From Peromyscus leucopus (taxonomy: Eukaryota > Chordata > Mammalia > Rodentia > Cricetidae): DNA of 64,000 bases. Location: contig NC_051085.1 in assembly GCF_004664715.2 (NCBI RefSeq), positions 24,975,018 through 25,039,017 on the forward strand, in the 5' to 3' direction. Each line of letters begins with the position of its first letter. The stretch's first letter is position 1. The position numbers and the translations under genes are program-made. Below are positions 16,208 through 28,650 of the stretch, piece after piece. The notes below the pieces were generated by a model, which did no database searches, was not told the DNA's origin, and worked only from the letters and a program-made list of their open reading frames with translations.

Positions 16208-16540
16208 GGCTTTTTTTTAATTAAGAAAAAATTTTCATTCATTTTAAACACTAATCAAAGACCCCCCCTCTTCCCTCCTTCCATGCCCCCCTTGCTTCCC
16301 TGCTAATTCCCACCCCCACACACAAAAAGGCAAAGCCTCCCATGGGGAGGAACTTCCAGTAGAGGCAAGTCCAAGCCCTTCCTCCTGCCTCAAGGTTGCA
16401 CTAGGTGTCCCTTCATAGGTAGTGGGCTCCCAAATGCCCCCTTATGCACCAGGGATGGATTCTGATTCTACTGCGAGGGGGTCACCCAAGCAGATCAAGC
16501 TACACAACTGTCTCGCCATGTAGAGGGCCCAGTCCAATCT
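16208..16540 (-). mobile_element. LINE-1 3' end fragment
   Basis: The plus strand shows an antisense L1 3' UTR (starting near TTAAGAAAAAATTTTCATTC, then CAAAGCCTCCCATGGGGAGG). It is collinear with the longer L1 fragment near 55 kb. It is 5'-truncated and noncoding. Confidence 0.7.
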
Positions 16541-16654
16541 TTTAATTAAGTAGAAACTATTATTATATACTTATCTTTATTTAAAGAACCTTCTTTAGTA
16601 AATGAGAATATAAATTTCTTGGGGTTTTTTGTTTATTTGTTTGTTTGTTTTTGT

Positions 16655-16745
16655 CAGGGTCTCACACTATACTCTAGGTTGATTAGAACTCCAGGCTGGC
16701 CACCAACTTACAGAGATTCTCCTGCCTCAGTATCTTTACCTGGAT
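16655..16745 (-). repeat. B1 SINE fragment
   Basis: 'tcagggtctcacactatactctagg' to 'tcctgcctcagtatct' is a diverged antisense B1. Confidence 0.55.
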
Positions 16746-18195
16746 ATGTGTTTATTAATACATTGTTTAAGTGTACAGGCTGAAAAGGCAAAAATAGTTT
16801 TAAAGGGGTCAAAGGAATTCTTATTATTTACAAACAGGGTGGGTAGGGGTGGTCAGCGAACCATTTCTGAGTGTGAACATAGCTCTGAATACTGCTTGTG
16901 AGATTTTTCTCAAAAACTCACAAGTTTACAGATAAGTAAAAAAATATGGGGAAATGCAAAGATCGTGTGCGTTTTAGCCATTAGCAAAATTCATTTTAGC
17001 ATGGTTCATTAATTGTTTTAATACCCCTTTTAAACTGTCTTTTTACAAGGAGAGGTGTAGAATACTGTTTCTGGCTAGGTAATCTTCACACTGTATTGTT
17101 GTTGTTGTTAAATGCCTCAAAATTCTTGACACTCAACCTATGAGACATAAACATGATCCCAGAAGTGAGGGTTTCCTTTCCTTTCACAGGCTCCCTTTAT
17201 CTTCTTGGTCTTTCAATCCTGCCACTTCCTAGAATTTCTAAGACTTTGGTGCATGACTTTGAGGACTGGTGATGTTGGTAGAAGTCCCAACATCTGAAGC
17301 TTCAACACTGCTAAACAGAACTTTATGCCTTATCTGTCCAGAGATGGAAGCCTTGGTCTCTCCTAAGGGGAAACATGTGAAGGTCTTAGTTTCAAGACTG
17401 GAGGGTCTTATTTGATGCCAGTCTCAAAGAAAATATGGCCTTACTTTAGACACCAAACTGCATAAACTAGGATATAGCAGATTTGGTCTGCCCAACCCTA
17501 AAGTTAGCACCAAGAACATTTTTCCACCATGATGTGCCTGATAACCATGATTTTACCAAGTCATTCACTTTTACTGCAGACTCTGGCATAGATATAATTT
17601 GGTTTTACAAACTTAGAAGACTGAAGAATACATTGGCCAATTGTTAAGTATGTGTACAAGGCATTCCACTTTAATAATGGCAAATGTTCCCTTTTTTTTT
17701 TCTGTCAAAATACCAAGAGATATCTTTGTAGTATGCCTGTGCTCACCACCTTTACCTTTGAAGTTAAGAGTGAGATCATTTGGGTAGTTCTGAGTCAGAG
17801 AATTCAAGACAGGATTCCTATGAAGAATGCTAGCAAGAGAATTAGATACAGTTCCACACGAGCAGTTATATACATTGACCATCAGCGATCTTTCCAGAGA
17901 CAGGCTACCCCAGTGAAGCTGAGGTCTTGGTGCATGGTACAGAAAGAAATTTCATAGCAAAGTTGGCAGTCATTAAGTAAAAGATTTTAATATAAATTTG
18001 AGCATGGGAAGTAGGGAAGAGGAGATTGTCAAGAGAATGGACCACTATTTCTTTTACACACAGCACACAAATTCTTTCTGCTTTTGTATCCTTTTTCTTG
18101 TCATTCCTTGTCATCACCAACGTCCTCCTTTGTTGTCCCAATTTTGCTCATGTTTTAAAGTTTAGCTCAAATTTAATTTTTTTGTAATATGTATT
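16746..18195. other. No gene recognised
   Basis: No exon or clear repeat. Short open frames on both strands overlap each other around 17.65-17.95 kb and show no family likeness. Confidence 0.5.
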
Positions 18196-18775
18196 TAGTC
18201 TATTGTGATAGCTGATCTTGGATGTCCCCTGGGCTGGATCTGAGATCAACTAAAGGATGAGCCATGGGACACACCTCTGAGGGCTTTTCTTGATCAGGTT
18301 ATTTGAAGTAGGATGACCCACCCTGAATTCGGGTAGCACCTTCTGGTAGTAGCCCAGATAAAAGGAGATCTAAGAGGAAAACTTTATGCTTTCCGCCTCC
18401 CTGCCTTCAATCTCAGCTATTTGTTCATCTACTCTGTTGTTGCCATTGCTGTCACTGCCAAGGCCACGGGCATCAGTACTGGTGCTGTGCTGATAACACT
18501 CCTTGCCTGGGATTAGAACCCAGCCTCTTTGGGCTTTCAATGTGGACTGAAGACCAGTGGATCTCTAAAAATGCCCCAGGCTTTGCATGCCAGGTTGAGA
18601 CTGCTATAGCATTCAACCTTGTGAACTGAACCGCAACCAGAGTCTTAGCATTTCTGGTGTAAAGACAGCTTTTGTTGGACATTCCAGAGCAGATTGTAAG
18701 CCAGTTGAATAAGTTCCCCTTTAAAATATATTCATTCTGTTCCTCTAGAGAAGCCTGACTAATACAGCTGTTTAA
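18196..18775 (+). repeat. Ancient interspersed repeat, family unassigned
   Basis: The 3' end 'ttcctctagagaagcctgactaatacag' is a familiar terminus of an old mammalian interspersed repeat. I could not assign the family. The 69-codon antisense frame inside it is not a gene. Confidence 0.45.
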
Positions 18776-18862
18776 TTACATTTTCCGAGCATCTAGGTTT
18801 TTTTTTTTTTACAAATGCATTTTAGTTATATATTCATATATACCCCATATATTGCTATACTA

Positions 18863-18864
<2 letters not shown>

Positions 18865-18902
<38 letters not shown>
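18865..18902. repeat. (TG)19 microsatellite
   Basis: Uninterrupted TG run in AT-rich DNA. Confidence 0.95.
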
Positions 18903-18905
<3 letters not shown>

Positions 18906-19124
18906 TTGGGTGCATGTGCATGGGAGAGGGGAGAGGTTGAGGTTAGGTCAATTAGTTTTTGAAGGAAGTCTCATCGAAACCTGGGCAGCATGGACATAAC
19001 GTGACTAGCTGGCCAGCTAGCTCTTTTCCACTTCCCCAGCACTTTTATGTGAATCCAGGTTTTCATAACTGCCTGGCCAGCATTTCTCTTGCTGCAGTTT
19101 TGTGAAATGATTCAGGAAGTTCTT

Positions 19125-19295
19125 TTTTTTTTTTTTTTTTTTTTTGGTTTTTTTTCGAGACAGGGTTTCTCTGTGTAGCTTTGCGCCTTTCCTGGGACTC
19201 ACTTGGTAGCCCAGGCTGGCCTCGAACTCACAGAGATCCGCCTGACTCTGCCTCCCGAGTGCTGGGATTAAAGGCATGCGCCACCACGTCCCGGC
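19125..19295 (-). repeat. Young B1 SINE with target duplications
   Basis: A full antisense B1 (CGAGACAGGGTTTCTCTGTG, ending CCACCACGTCCCGGC) sits between two copies of TCAGGAAGTTCTT (19112-19124 and 19296-19308). Confidence 0.93.
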
Positions 19296-19942
19296 TCAGG
19301 AAGTTCTTATCACAGTGCATGGAACATGGTGCAGGGAATCAGTAGTCATAACTGTTGATAAGTGGTGACTACAGTGTGGACAGCACTGTAAGCTGCCAAG
19401 AGATATTAGCTGTTGTCTTTACCGTTAATACTACTATGTTTCCTTAGATAGGTTGTCCATTCCTAGATTTCTATAGAATTAATGCTACGCAGACAGAAGC
19501 ACACATTGTACCATGCAGTGCTTTATGATCTTCCATCAAGATGGTAAATATCTTAAGGTAAAAGTTTCTCCAGTGAAGAGTGGGATACCTGGAAGCTGAT
19601 AAGTATCAGCAAGTTCCTTAGAAGGGTCCTACTAGAAAAAGGCTGCTGTGCTGGGATTTAGTCTCTTTCTTCCAAGAGTACTTTAGCTGGGAATTGTGTC
19701 ATTGTCCTCACCTTTACTGGTATGTGTATGAGGTAACACATCAAATTTGTTCTCTGGACTATACTTTAGATGATAATGAATCACAATGTCCTTGGGCTGT
19801 AGACACCGTGATTCATTTCTCTGCTTCTAAGTAGGCTACTCAAATTGTATTATGCATGGAATTCAGCATGACTCTGGACATCTCAATAAAGGCTCTTCTA
19901 CAGTCTCTCTGAGTAAATGTACAGTTTGTCCTTGTTATTACT

Positions 19943-20345
19943 TTCTTTTTGAGACAGGTTCTCATGTGGCTCATACTGGCCTTAAATGTGATATGCAGTC
20001 AAGAATGACGCTGAAGTCCTGATCTTCTTGCCTTCACCTCCCAAGTGCTCGGATTATAGACTGTGCCACCACACTTAGATAAAGATCTCACTTTTGTTGT
20101 TACTTATTTATGGTCAAAAATGACTTTGAAGTCCTTATCCTCCTGCCTCCCCACTCCCAAGTGCCAGGGTTGTAGGCTATACCACTACACTTAGATAAAT
20201 GTTGTATTTTTGTTGTTACTTGTTTTGTTGTATATTTGTTGGTTAAGAAGAATCTCACTATGTAGTCAAGGTTAGACTCTGACTCATGAGCTTCTTGCTT
20301 CAGGATTCCAAATTCTGAATTACAGGCATGCAGCACCACGTTGGA
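19943..20345 (-). repeat. B1/B4-like SINE cluster with tandem duplication
   Basis: Three antisense SINE-like segments lie in a row. The first two are related by a tandem duplication with a period of about 120 bp: 'ccaccacacttagataaa' near 20067 matches 'ccactacacttagataaa' near 20181. Both are followed by TTTTTGTTGTTACTT-like sequence. Confidence 0.65.
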
Positions 20346-20675
20346 TTCATGTGTGATGCAACTTAAACAGTATGACTTAATCTTTTAGCTTAATGCATAT
20401 CTTGAATTAAGACAACAAACTGCTACGTTGCCATGAACACCTTAATTACTCATGCTCTTGCTCTTGTCTGTGCTTGCAGTTGGGTCTTACATAACCAAAT
20501 AATGCATTATTACTGTAAATGTTTATAAACATTAACTTTGGCAGTTCAGCACTATGGTTAACCATTCGTTGTAGCCAAAATGTGGATGAACTACTAGTTT
20601 CAACTCAACCTAATTTTAAACCTATCTTCATCTTAGGGGAAGATGTCAAAAAATCCAGTATCTGTTTTATAAATT

Positions 20676-21140
20676 ATATATATATATATATATGTATATG
20701 TATTTATGATCACCATTAACTTTTCCTCTGCTGTTAGTAGATTATTAATTCACAGCTGGCAGATTCACTGTGCAAGTATTTTAATGACCCTTGTCTCACC
20801 TTCTCTTGCAGCTTTTGGCATCCATGAATAATTAATGTGCTTTAAAACGAGCATAACAGACCTAGAAGAGTAACATCATGAATTACTTCATCTTTCACTG
20901 GGAAATTTTGGTACAAGATTTGCATTTATAGTTGCCATATTTTGAAATAAAATGACATAAGTTTCCTTTCCTAGACACAAGCTAGCTAAGATCATACTGT
21001 AAATTGATATGCCAAGGGTATATGTGTATAATTAACATACCTATGTATAGATATGTTATATATATATCTATATATAGATATGTTATATATATATCTATAT
21101 ATAGATATGTTAATTATAGATATATAGATATACATATACT
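20676..21140. repeat. AT-rich simple repeats, 27-bp palindromic unit
   Basis: (AT)n at 20676-20695, and two exact copies of a 27-bp unit (AGATATGTTATATATATATC plus seven bases) at 21049-21075 and 21076-21102, followed by a partial third. The units are self-complementary in part. Confidence 0.85.
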
Positions 21141-21231
21141 CAATATTAAATGTTATAAGATGAAATGATGCTAAAGTCAATGGATAAATTTATGAAAATG
21201 AAAGAAATTTATTCATGGTATAATGTCATAA

Positions 21232-21365
21232 GTTGGGTGGAGATGCACATCTATAATCTCAACACTTGTAAGCTTGAGGCAGGAGGATTGCCATGAATTC
21301 TAGACAAGCCTGAACTTCATTGGGAAAGCAGGTCACCCTAGACTACAGAGTTGGAACCTAGCTTA
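21232..21365 (+). repeat. B1/B4-like SINE
   Basis: 'catctataatctcaacacttgtaagcttgaggcaggaggattg' is a diverged B1-type body. It ends in A-rich sequence. Confidence 0.6.
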
Positions 21366-22433
21366 AAACAACTCTAAAACAAGTCCTAAAATTTATTTAA
21401 CACTAGGTTGTGGCTTCATGTGGAAGGTAAAACTTTAAAAGTGAAAAAGGACCAGGAGGGTGCATTTCCCCATCTCCTCTACTGTACTTCAAAAATTATT
21501 TTAAAAGTACGATCAAACTTAATGCTGACATGAAAATGGAGCAAGAAGTTTTGTGTAACTGTTAGAATTATAAACTAATGCAATCACTTTAATAAACAGC
21601 ATAGTTTAATGCAGAAATATTGAAACTACCAGTTTCTACATCTGGTACTCTCTCTTTAATCAAAAGGATAGAATTTCTTTTATATTTATCTAGATATGTG
21701 CTTGTAATATAAAAATCCTCAAAGTTAAATGAATAATAAAATTTTAATATGTCCACCCAATATAATACAATAGAACAGTGGAAATAAATGAATATCTATA
21801 AATAATGTGATTATAGTGCTAACCAAAATGAATAAATCACAAAACAAACAGCTAAAGAATTTAAGTGTGTAGGATTTCCACATAGGAAACTAAGCAATAT
21901 ATTACTAAGGATATATGCATAGAAATTAAATCAGAAAAAAAATAAGAAAAGCATAACAAAGATTTGACTAGTGATTAATGAACCAATGAGGTATTTCAGG
22001 GCTAGAGCAAGCTTTAAGTGTAAGTGGCTTGGCTGTATTTCAGTCCTCAACCATATCCCTATTTATTTTTTTTCTTCCAAAATATACTTCCATTTGTATT
22101 GGCTTCTAACTCAGGAAGTTTCATGATTTTAAAGGAACTACTTATGTGACCAGAGTTAGCAAATCTTGGGGAATAAGGTATTCGGTTTCTTAGTGCCTCC
22201 TATAAAATCCCAAGCACTACTCTCAACATTGTCATGCATCTCTTCTTGCACAGATTGTGGGACTGCACAAATGTCACTCCTAGATCTGTGATGTGGCTTA
22301 GTTCAAGTTCATTAGTAAGAAGCATCTCACTAGTCAATACAAATAAGATGGAAACTTGATGGTTTTCCAAAGCAAAGTTAGGTCTGGAACCAAAAGAAAG
22401 GGAAAGCAATGTTGAGATGCCCAAACAATAGAC
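21366..22433. other. No gene recognised
   Basis: AT-rich intergenic sequence with no recognisable element. Confidence 0.5.
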
Positions 22434-22439
22434 AGGTAC

Positions 22440-22894
22440 TATGGTGGTATTTTATTTGTACTGAAATACGATTTTCATTGTATGTTAATAAATAAAGTTG
22501 CCCCGGGGGTCAGAGCTATTAGAGCCATAGCAAGAGTGCGGCGGCGGCGGCGGCGGCGGCGGCGGTGGCGCACACCTTTAATCCCAGCACTTGGTAGAAG
22601 AGCTAGGTAGATCTCTGTGTGTTCAGGATACAGCCAGCATTGGAGACATACGTCTTTAAGACCTGGAGGGCAGTACTTACAGGCAGTGACGAGGCAGTCA
22701 TGTGGATTTACAACCAATGAGAAGGCAGAACAGAAAGACTATTTAAAGACAGACACACAGGAAGTAGCTCTCTTTCAGAGAGGTAGGAGCACTGCAGGAG
22801 GTAAGATTTTAGCTCTGAGCTCTGACCTCTTGGCTTTCTCTTTTACATTGGTTCTGTGTTTCTTATTTTAATAAGACAGTTGGTTACATCTACA
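22440..22894 (+). mobile_element. Solo LTR, B1-containing family, with CGG expansion
   Basis: A 455-bp LTR starts TATGGTGGTATTTTATTTGT and ends TTGGTTACATCTACA. It is flanked by a perfect AGGTAC duplication (22434-22439 and 22895-22900). The B1-like head inside has grown to nine CGG units (22539-22565), where sister copies have one or two. TATTTAAA lies at about 22740. Confidence 0.92.
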
Positions 22895-22900
22895 AGGTAC

Positions 22901-24271
22901 TTCTGTCTCATGGCAAAAATAAATAAATAAATAAAAATAAAAAGTAGCTCTGTTTCTCAACAAAGGGCCAAATAAGCCTTAAGCAATGGTTAATAACATG
23001 AGCATCTCTACAATGCATAGTTGAAAACTAACCAGAACTTAGCATGTGGAAGGAAAGACAATTGTGTATGGCATGCTCCCATGTTACTGTTAGTATACTA
23101 TGAAAACTCTTAAGTTGAAGCAAGGGAACAGTTTACACAATATCATTATGGAGAAAGATCAGACCTAATGGGAAATTCAACAGACTCCAGAATTCTCACT
23201 ATTTATGAGGCTAAGAATATCGTATAAAACAGACAGCTTAGTGCTCTCAGGCAACATAAGTGAATTATGAGATGGACTTGGGCTATCAGTTTAGATTCAG
23301 AGAAGTTGACTTAATGAAACCACTCCAGGCCCAGGGAGTGCACAGAGCACACTGGTAAATAGGCAGACCCCAAATACTTTCAGGAAGAGGGTAAGTGTCT
23401 CACCTGTCACTTGGTGAGACAGCCAGGACTATCTGAACATAGACTTTGGGTTTTCTCCAGCTTTTGTTTACATGGAGCAGGAATAGGAAGTGAGAGTGGG
23501 GAGAAAGGAAGGAAGAAATGAATGAATGAATGAGGGAGAAGGAAAGAATCTCAACATAAATTTCAAAATTTCACCCTAGATCCCAGAGATTTGATCCCAA
23601 CTACTGATTTGTTCAGGGTACAGTTGCATATATAGCAAGACAGTTTTATGTCTGGCTTTTTAGAGCTATGCAATGTAGAAATGGTAAATGTCAAAGCTCA
23701 AAATTTAAAGTTTAACTTCTTTTGGTAGCAGTATCACCATCAGTTAGTTGGCTGGCATCTGTTTGCTCTGCTGGGGTAGGTGCCATGGATAGGCAGGCAG
23801 AATGTCTTCCGGTACTGACACATGAATACATAGCACCTTTTTATAAATCATGCTCTGCATCTTTCGTAGAGTTTAACATTGTAGTCCAGGATGACCTTGA
23901 ACATGCAATCCGAAGTGTTAGCGTTACAAGTCTGCATCATCAGGCCTGACTAACCCTTGGCTTCTGAGAGCAGCCAGCAGCAGTGGCAAACAGCTCTTAG
24001 CAGCAGCAGTTGGCACCTCTATCCCAGATCTCCTGGAAGTCTCGGATACTAGGAACAGTTTGCTCTGTCATCACAGGGACAGCACGAGAAGTACATGCCC
24101 ACAAAGTGTGCTCAGCTGCCTTGCTTACACAATCAGTAAAAGGATGTTTGTATTAGAACAGATCTTCACAAAAATGAGGGATTGCATTGATGCCATTGTC
24201 CATCTTGCACTAGTCCTGTCAATCCTTCTGGCTGGCCATCTTCCCTTCTGGGTAGAAATGATAGCAAAGTT
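22901..24271. other. No gene recognised
   Basis: No exon signal. A worn antisense B1-like fragment may lie near 23850-23945 ('gtagtccaggatgaccttgaac'). A 75-codon frame across it is not coding. Confidence 0.5.
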
Positions 24272-24575
24272 GTGCTTTGAATGAGAATGTCTCCCATAGG
24301 CTCCTCAACTATTTAGGAAGGATTAGGAGGTGTGGTCTGGTTGGAGGGGTTGTGTCACTGGAGGTGGCTTTGGGGTTTCAAAAGACTTACACTGTCTCCT
24401 CTTGCTTGTGGCTCCAGATGTGAGCTCACAGCTGTTCTTGCAACAATGCCTTTGCCCCATTGTCATGGACTCTGTCTAACCATTTGAAACCATCAGGCCC
24501 CAATTAAATGCTTTCTTCTTTAGGTTGACTTGGTCATGGTATTTTGTCATTACAATAGAAAAGTAATTGAAACCA
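24272..24575 (+). repeat. Rodent interspersed repeat, family unassigned
   Basis: Contains TTGTGTCACTGGAGGTGGCT and ends 'ggtcatggtattttgtcattacaatagaaaagtaattgaaacc'. This is a common rodent repeat end; a copy in reverse orientation lies at 41155-41740 and another in this orientation near 43.5 kb. Confidence 0.55.
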
Positions 24576-25106
24576 GTGTCATCTAAATTTCACCAAGACG
24601 TGTGAAGACAAAATTCAGCTCTCATTAAAAGTAATGGTAGCTGGGGCCACACTTTACAGAGTTGGAATTGCTTTACCAGCAAGCAGTTATTGTCCTGTGG
24701 CTTCCTTAGAGCATTCAACACATCAGGTGGTGTCACAAGGGTAGCCTGGTTAGCTGCTTGACTGACTGCTCAAAGCAATGAGGTCACCCAAGTAGAAACT
24801 CTCAGACATCGAGGAGGGAGTCAAATTACCCTATTTCCCAACATCTTTGCACATTTATAGGAAAACAAACATTTGAAGGAGTGCTTACAAGAAGGACCTA
24901 TCATTAGCATCCATGATAATTTAAACAGTGTTTTAATAATGCTTAGTGCCCACCCTGATGCTCTGGAGAAGTGGAGCTTCCAATCTGTCTCAGCAGGATT
25001 GTTGTTCTGGCCAGAATCATCACATCCTGAGATATCAAAGTCCAAATGGAAAGGAGGTAGACTGAAGATTTTGTTGTTGTATGTTTGGTTTTTTTTGGTG
25101 ATATTT

Positions 25107-25110
<4 letters not shown>

Positions 25111-25137
<27 letters not shown>

Positions 25138-25139
25138 AT

Positions 25140-25173
<34 letters not shown>

Positions 25174-25320
25174 GACACAGAGAGAGAGACGCATGTGTAA
25201 GTCAGAAGAGAACTTGCAAGAGCAGATTCTCTCCTTCAACCATGTGGGTCCCAGGGACCCATCTCAGGTGGGCAGGCTTGGTAGCAAGCACCTTTACCCA
25301 CTGAACCATCTTACCAGACC
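25111..25320 (-). repeat. (TG)n/(GA)n/(ACAG)n plus B2/B3-type SINE
   Basis: Simple repeats at 25111-25190 lead into an antisense SINE with ACCATGTGGGTCCCAGGGAC and 'tttacccactgaaccatctt', the reverse of a tRNA-like SINE head. Confidence 0.7.
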
Positions 25321-26430
25321 TGATGGGAAGTTCTTAATAGGTAGATTAATCTTTTATAAAGTCATAATTTTATTGGTACCAAGATTATTTCTGAGTGGAT
25401 ATGAAGCATCTTTTAGTCATGCCTGAAAGAAAGGGATTATGCTACATAATCATAATCACATTTCTATGCCTTGGATTTGAAACAAAACGGAGCGAAATTA
25501 TCCACTGTGGAGAAAAGGGAAATTGAGTTATTTTTTGGAGGGAAACGTTTAGAAATATTAATGATAATGCAATAAAGTAATTCCTACATGTGTGATTATC
25601 AAACTATTTTAAAATGCAGAAGCATTTATACTAAATATTTTAAATTGACCTTCAGACTTTTCTTTGCTTCATTTTACAACACAAAAGTGACCATTGTTGA
25701 GTTTAGGATGTTTATTTTCTCATGAATTTGTATTGAAAATATATAGTATTCAAAATAACATGTTATTATGCCATATGTTTAATTCCGATTTTTGCTTTAT
25801 TCAAGCTAAACTGAGTTGGGTATCTTCTCTTGAGTTATATTACTTTGCTTAATACCTTAAGCATACCATGAATGGGCCATGGGAGTATACAGCAGGTGAC
25901 AACTAGTATTTGACAAGTCGACTCACCAGATGTATAACTCCCTGATGGGGAGCCCCACTGGCCAATCTGTGGGGTCACTGGCTGTGGAAACTGTTGTTTT
26001 ATGTCTGTAACTTTCTCTGGTGCCACTGCTATGCCTCCCTAATAAGAACAGCTGTGGGGTGCTTTCCACAGCCCTCTGGCAGTGTGTTTTACATCTTTGG
26101 GCACACATTGAGCTGTGGATTTCTGTTTAAGCTGTATAATTCTGATGAACAGAAATATTACTGGAATATTCTTCTTTACTGACACAGGAAAGTAACAGTA
26201 TTCTTAGTCTCAAAGACAGCCTTTTACACATTTTGCAAAGACCTTAGAACTAGTCCCAAACAGACTAAGCTGCCCCTACAGAATATACGCAAAGACTAAT
26301 TCCCAGGTGTTGTTTACTGCTAAATCAAGGCCAGGCTGTTGACATCAAGACATAGTCCTTGAAGTAGCTCTCTTCTTGCACTTATCCTCACCACTCAAGG
26401 TTCAGCTAATTGTGTAATGTCTGGGACTCC
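25321..26430. other. No gene recognised
   Basis: AT-rich intergenic sequence. Overlapping 60-codon frames near 25.85-26.1 kb have no coding support. Confidence 0.5.
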
Positions 26431-26434
26431 TCAC

Positions 26435-26632
26435 CAACTTAGAGCTACGTGCATGGGTCAATGTTACATTACTAGCCTAAGAGAAACTATGTGACTTACC
26501 TTGTGTTTTGAGAATGGGTAGGGCCCTAAAAATGTAACTTACAATTGCCCAGAGTTTGGCTGTGGAGCAGCAGCCGTGGCGGTGTGGAGAGAGATGGCTG
26601 TGTAGAGCTCTGTGAGAGCTGCTGCAGAATAT

Positions 26633-26706
<74 letters not shown>

Positions 26707-27090
26707 TGAGAGATGAAGAAGAAGCATGAGAAAAATGTGAGGGAATGAATGGGCGAAAGAGTGAGTGAGTAAACAATGTAAGAGAAAGATGTGTAGCCAT
26801 GTGAAAAAATGTATGTAAGTAAAGATATGTAGCTGTATGCAGCAGTGTGGAGATATGTAGCCATATAGAGACAGAAAGAGACAGAGATCATTTTTAAAAT
26901 GAAGTAAAAAAGAAAGTTAACATCAGAAAGCATGTGTGTTTCCTTATTTCACCAGTCATAGATAGACTAAAACTTTTCCCTAATTACCCTCAGATAAAAG
27001 TTTCCTATCCCTTGCTACTCTGAGGCATTCCTTTTATTACGCCCAGCAGATCCTGGGAGCTGGTCTCTCATGGTCCTCATTAGCTTTATA
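26435..27090 (+). repeat. Direct repeat copy A, unknown element
   Basis: Shares with 28380-29010 a run of blocks in the same order: 'actagcctaagagaaact', 'caattgcccagagtttggct', a long TG run, 'gatatgtagctgtatg' and 'gaaagttaacatcagaaagc'. The TG run is 26635-26704. It could be an LTR or a duplicated unknown repeat. Confidence 0.6.
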
Positions 27091-28379
27091 CCTTAAATAC
27101 CTTAACTGTGCTTGGATAGACCATAACATGAATATTCTGGTATATCTTCAATATTTATCTAGTTTATAACCTTTCATTACAATTCACAATGTCAATTCTG
27201 GTACATAATTGTTTATCATCCCTGGTTTTCTATGGGATAAATATTCAGAAGTGAATTAACAATTGATGCACAGCTCTTTCAGTTTTATTAAAATTTGCCA
27301 TTTTCCCCTTTCTCTCCTGGAGAGAGAAACAAAAGGGGAGAGAGAGGAAAGAGGAGAGAAAAGGGGAAGGAGAGAGAGAGGGAGATGATAAGAGTGAAAA
27401 ATGGTTTTCAACTTGTGAACTAGAACTTCTGAGCCTAGACGGGCACAGATGACATTTTGGACCAGAATATGGATTCTCTCTAATATGGAGTTAGCCTGGC
27501 GATCCTGACCTGGTGGGCCAGCTGTTCTTACAGAATAATGAAATCTGTGTCTTAATACAGTGACGTGTTCTGTCCTTAGCCCAGCGAGATGATAATCCAA
27601 GGCAAGTCACTCTCATGAGCCTGGAAAGCATTTTTGTACCCCTGTGGTGAGCAGGTCCTAGCTCTCACCCCAAATTCTCAGCAGTTTCAATGCTTTCCAG
27701 AGCATCCTATGGGCATAATGTGGACATAGAGACCAGGAAATCTTTTACAAAGTAGAGTTTTCTGCATGCCTCAGGTTGTACTGGAACTTCCTGTTCAACC
27801 TCCACATCTGAGTTCTGCGATCACACATGTTCATGGCCCGTCAGTGACCTTTTGACTTCCAGCAATGTCATCCTTAATTCATTTTCCTCACAGTACCGGT
27901 AAGAACCTGTCTTCCTTTTTTTTCTTTTTATCAGCACTTTTAGGTTCAATTGCTATGTAACTGTATTTGATACACAGCTCCCCAATTATTAGTGATAGTA
28001 GGCATCTTTTGATTTATCTATTATTTTGTTGGTGATGCTGGCATGGGCATATCAAGCAAGTACTCTATGCTGATTTCTGTCTCTAGTTTATTTATTTAAA
28101 TATTTATTTGGACAGGCTCTTGCAATGTAGTATGGGCTATCTTCAAACTCGTCATCCTGTTTCCACATGAGTGCTCAGATTACAGAAGTGAACCACCACT
28201 TGCCTTCCTCCCCTCCCCTCCCCTCCCCTCCCCTCCCCTCCCCTCCCCTTCCCTTCCCTCCTCTCTCTTCTTCTCTCCTCTCTTTCCCTCTCTTCAGCTC
28301 CTAATTGTTCATTGCTAGTCCTGAATGTCAATGTCATTTTCTGTCTGGGAATGCCAACCACTCAGGCTATGTTCATGGC
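27091..28379. other. Sequence between the two direct repeats
   Basis: No coding signal. A purine-rich patch lies at 27315-27395 and an antisense B1 fragment at about 28108-28205, followed by the (CCCCT)n tract from 28206. Confidence 0.5.
28206..28295. repeat. (CCCCT)n tract
   Basis: Nine or so CCCCT units grade into mixed CT sequence, directly next to an antisense B1 fragment. Confidence 0.9.
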
Positions 28380-28618
28380 CAAGCATTACTCACTGGCTGG
28401 CCAATGTGACCTTCCTAGCCTGAGAGAAACTGTGACTTATCGTGTATTACGATAATGGGTCAGACCCTGAAAAGGTGACATACAATTGTCCAGAGTTTGG
28501 CTGAAAAAGTGAGCAGCAGCGTAGAGACAGGGGCCGGGTAGAGCTATGTAGGGCACTGCAGTGTAAATGTGTGGGTTAGAATGTGTGTAAAGAGCTGTGC
28601 AGTGTGTGTGTGTGTGTG

Positions 28619-28650
<32 letters not shown>

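Noticed and set aside
22434..22900. CRISPR-like or tandem repeat array among the repeated LTR sequences
   Set aside because: The repeats are solo LTRs of one family scattered over 50 kb with individual 6-bp duplications, in a mammalian genome.
26477..26933. Frames encoding Thr-His repeats
   Set aside because: They are translations of a TG/CA microsatellite.
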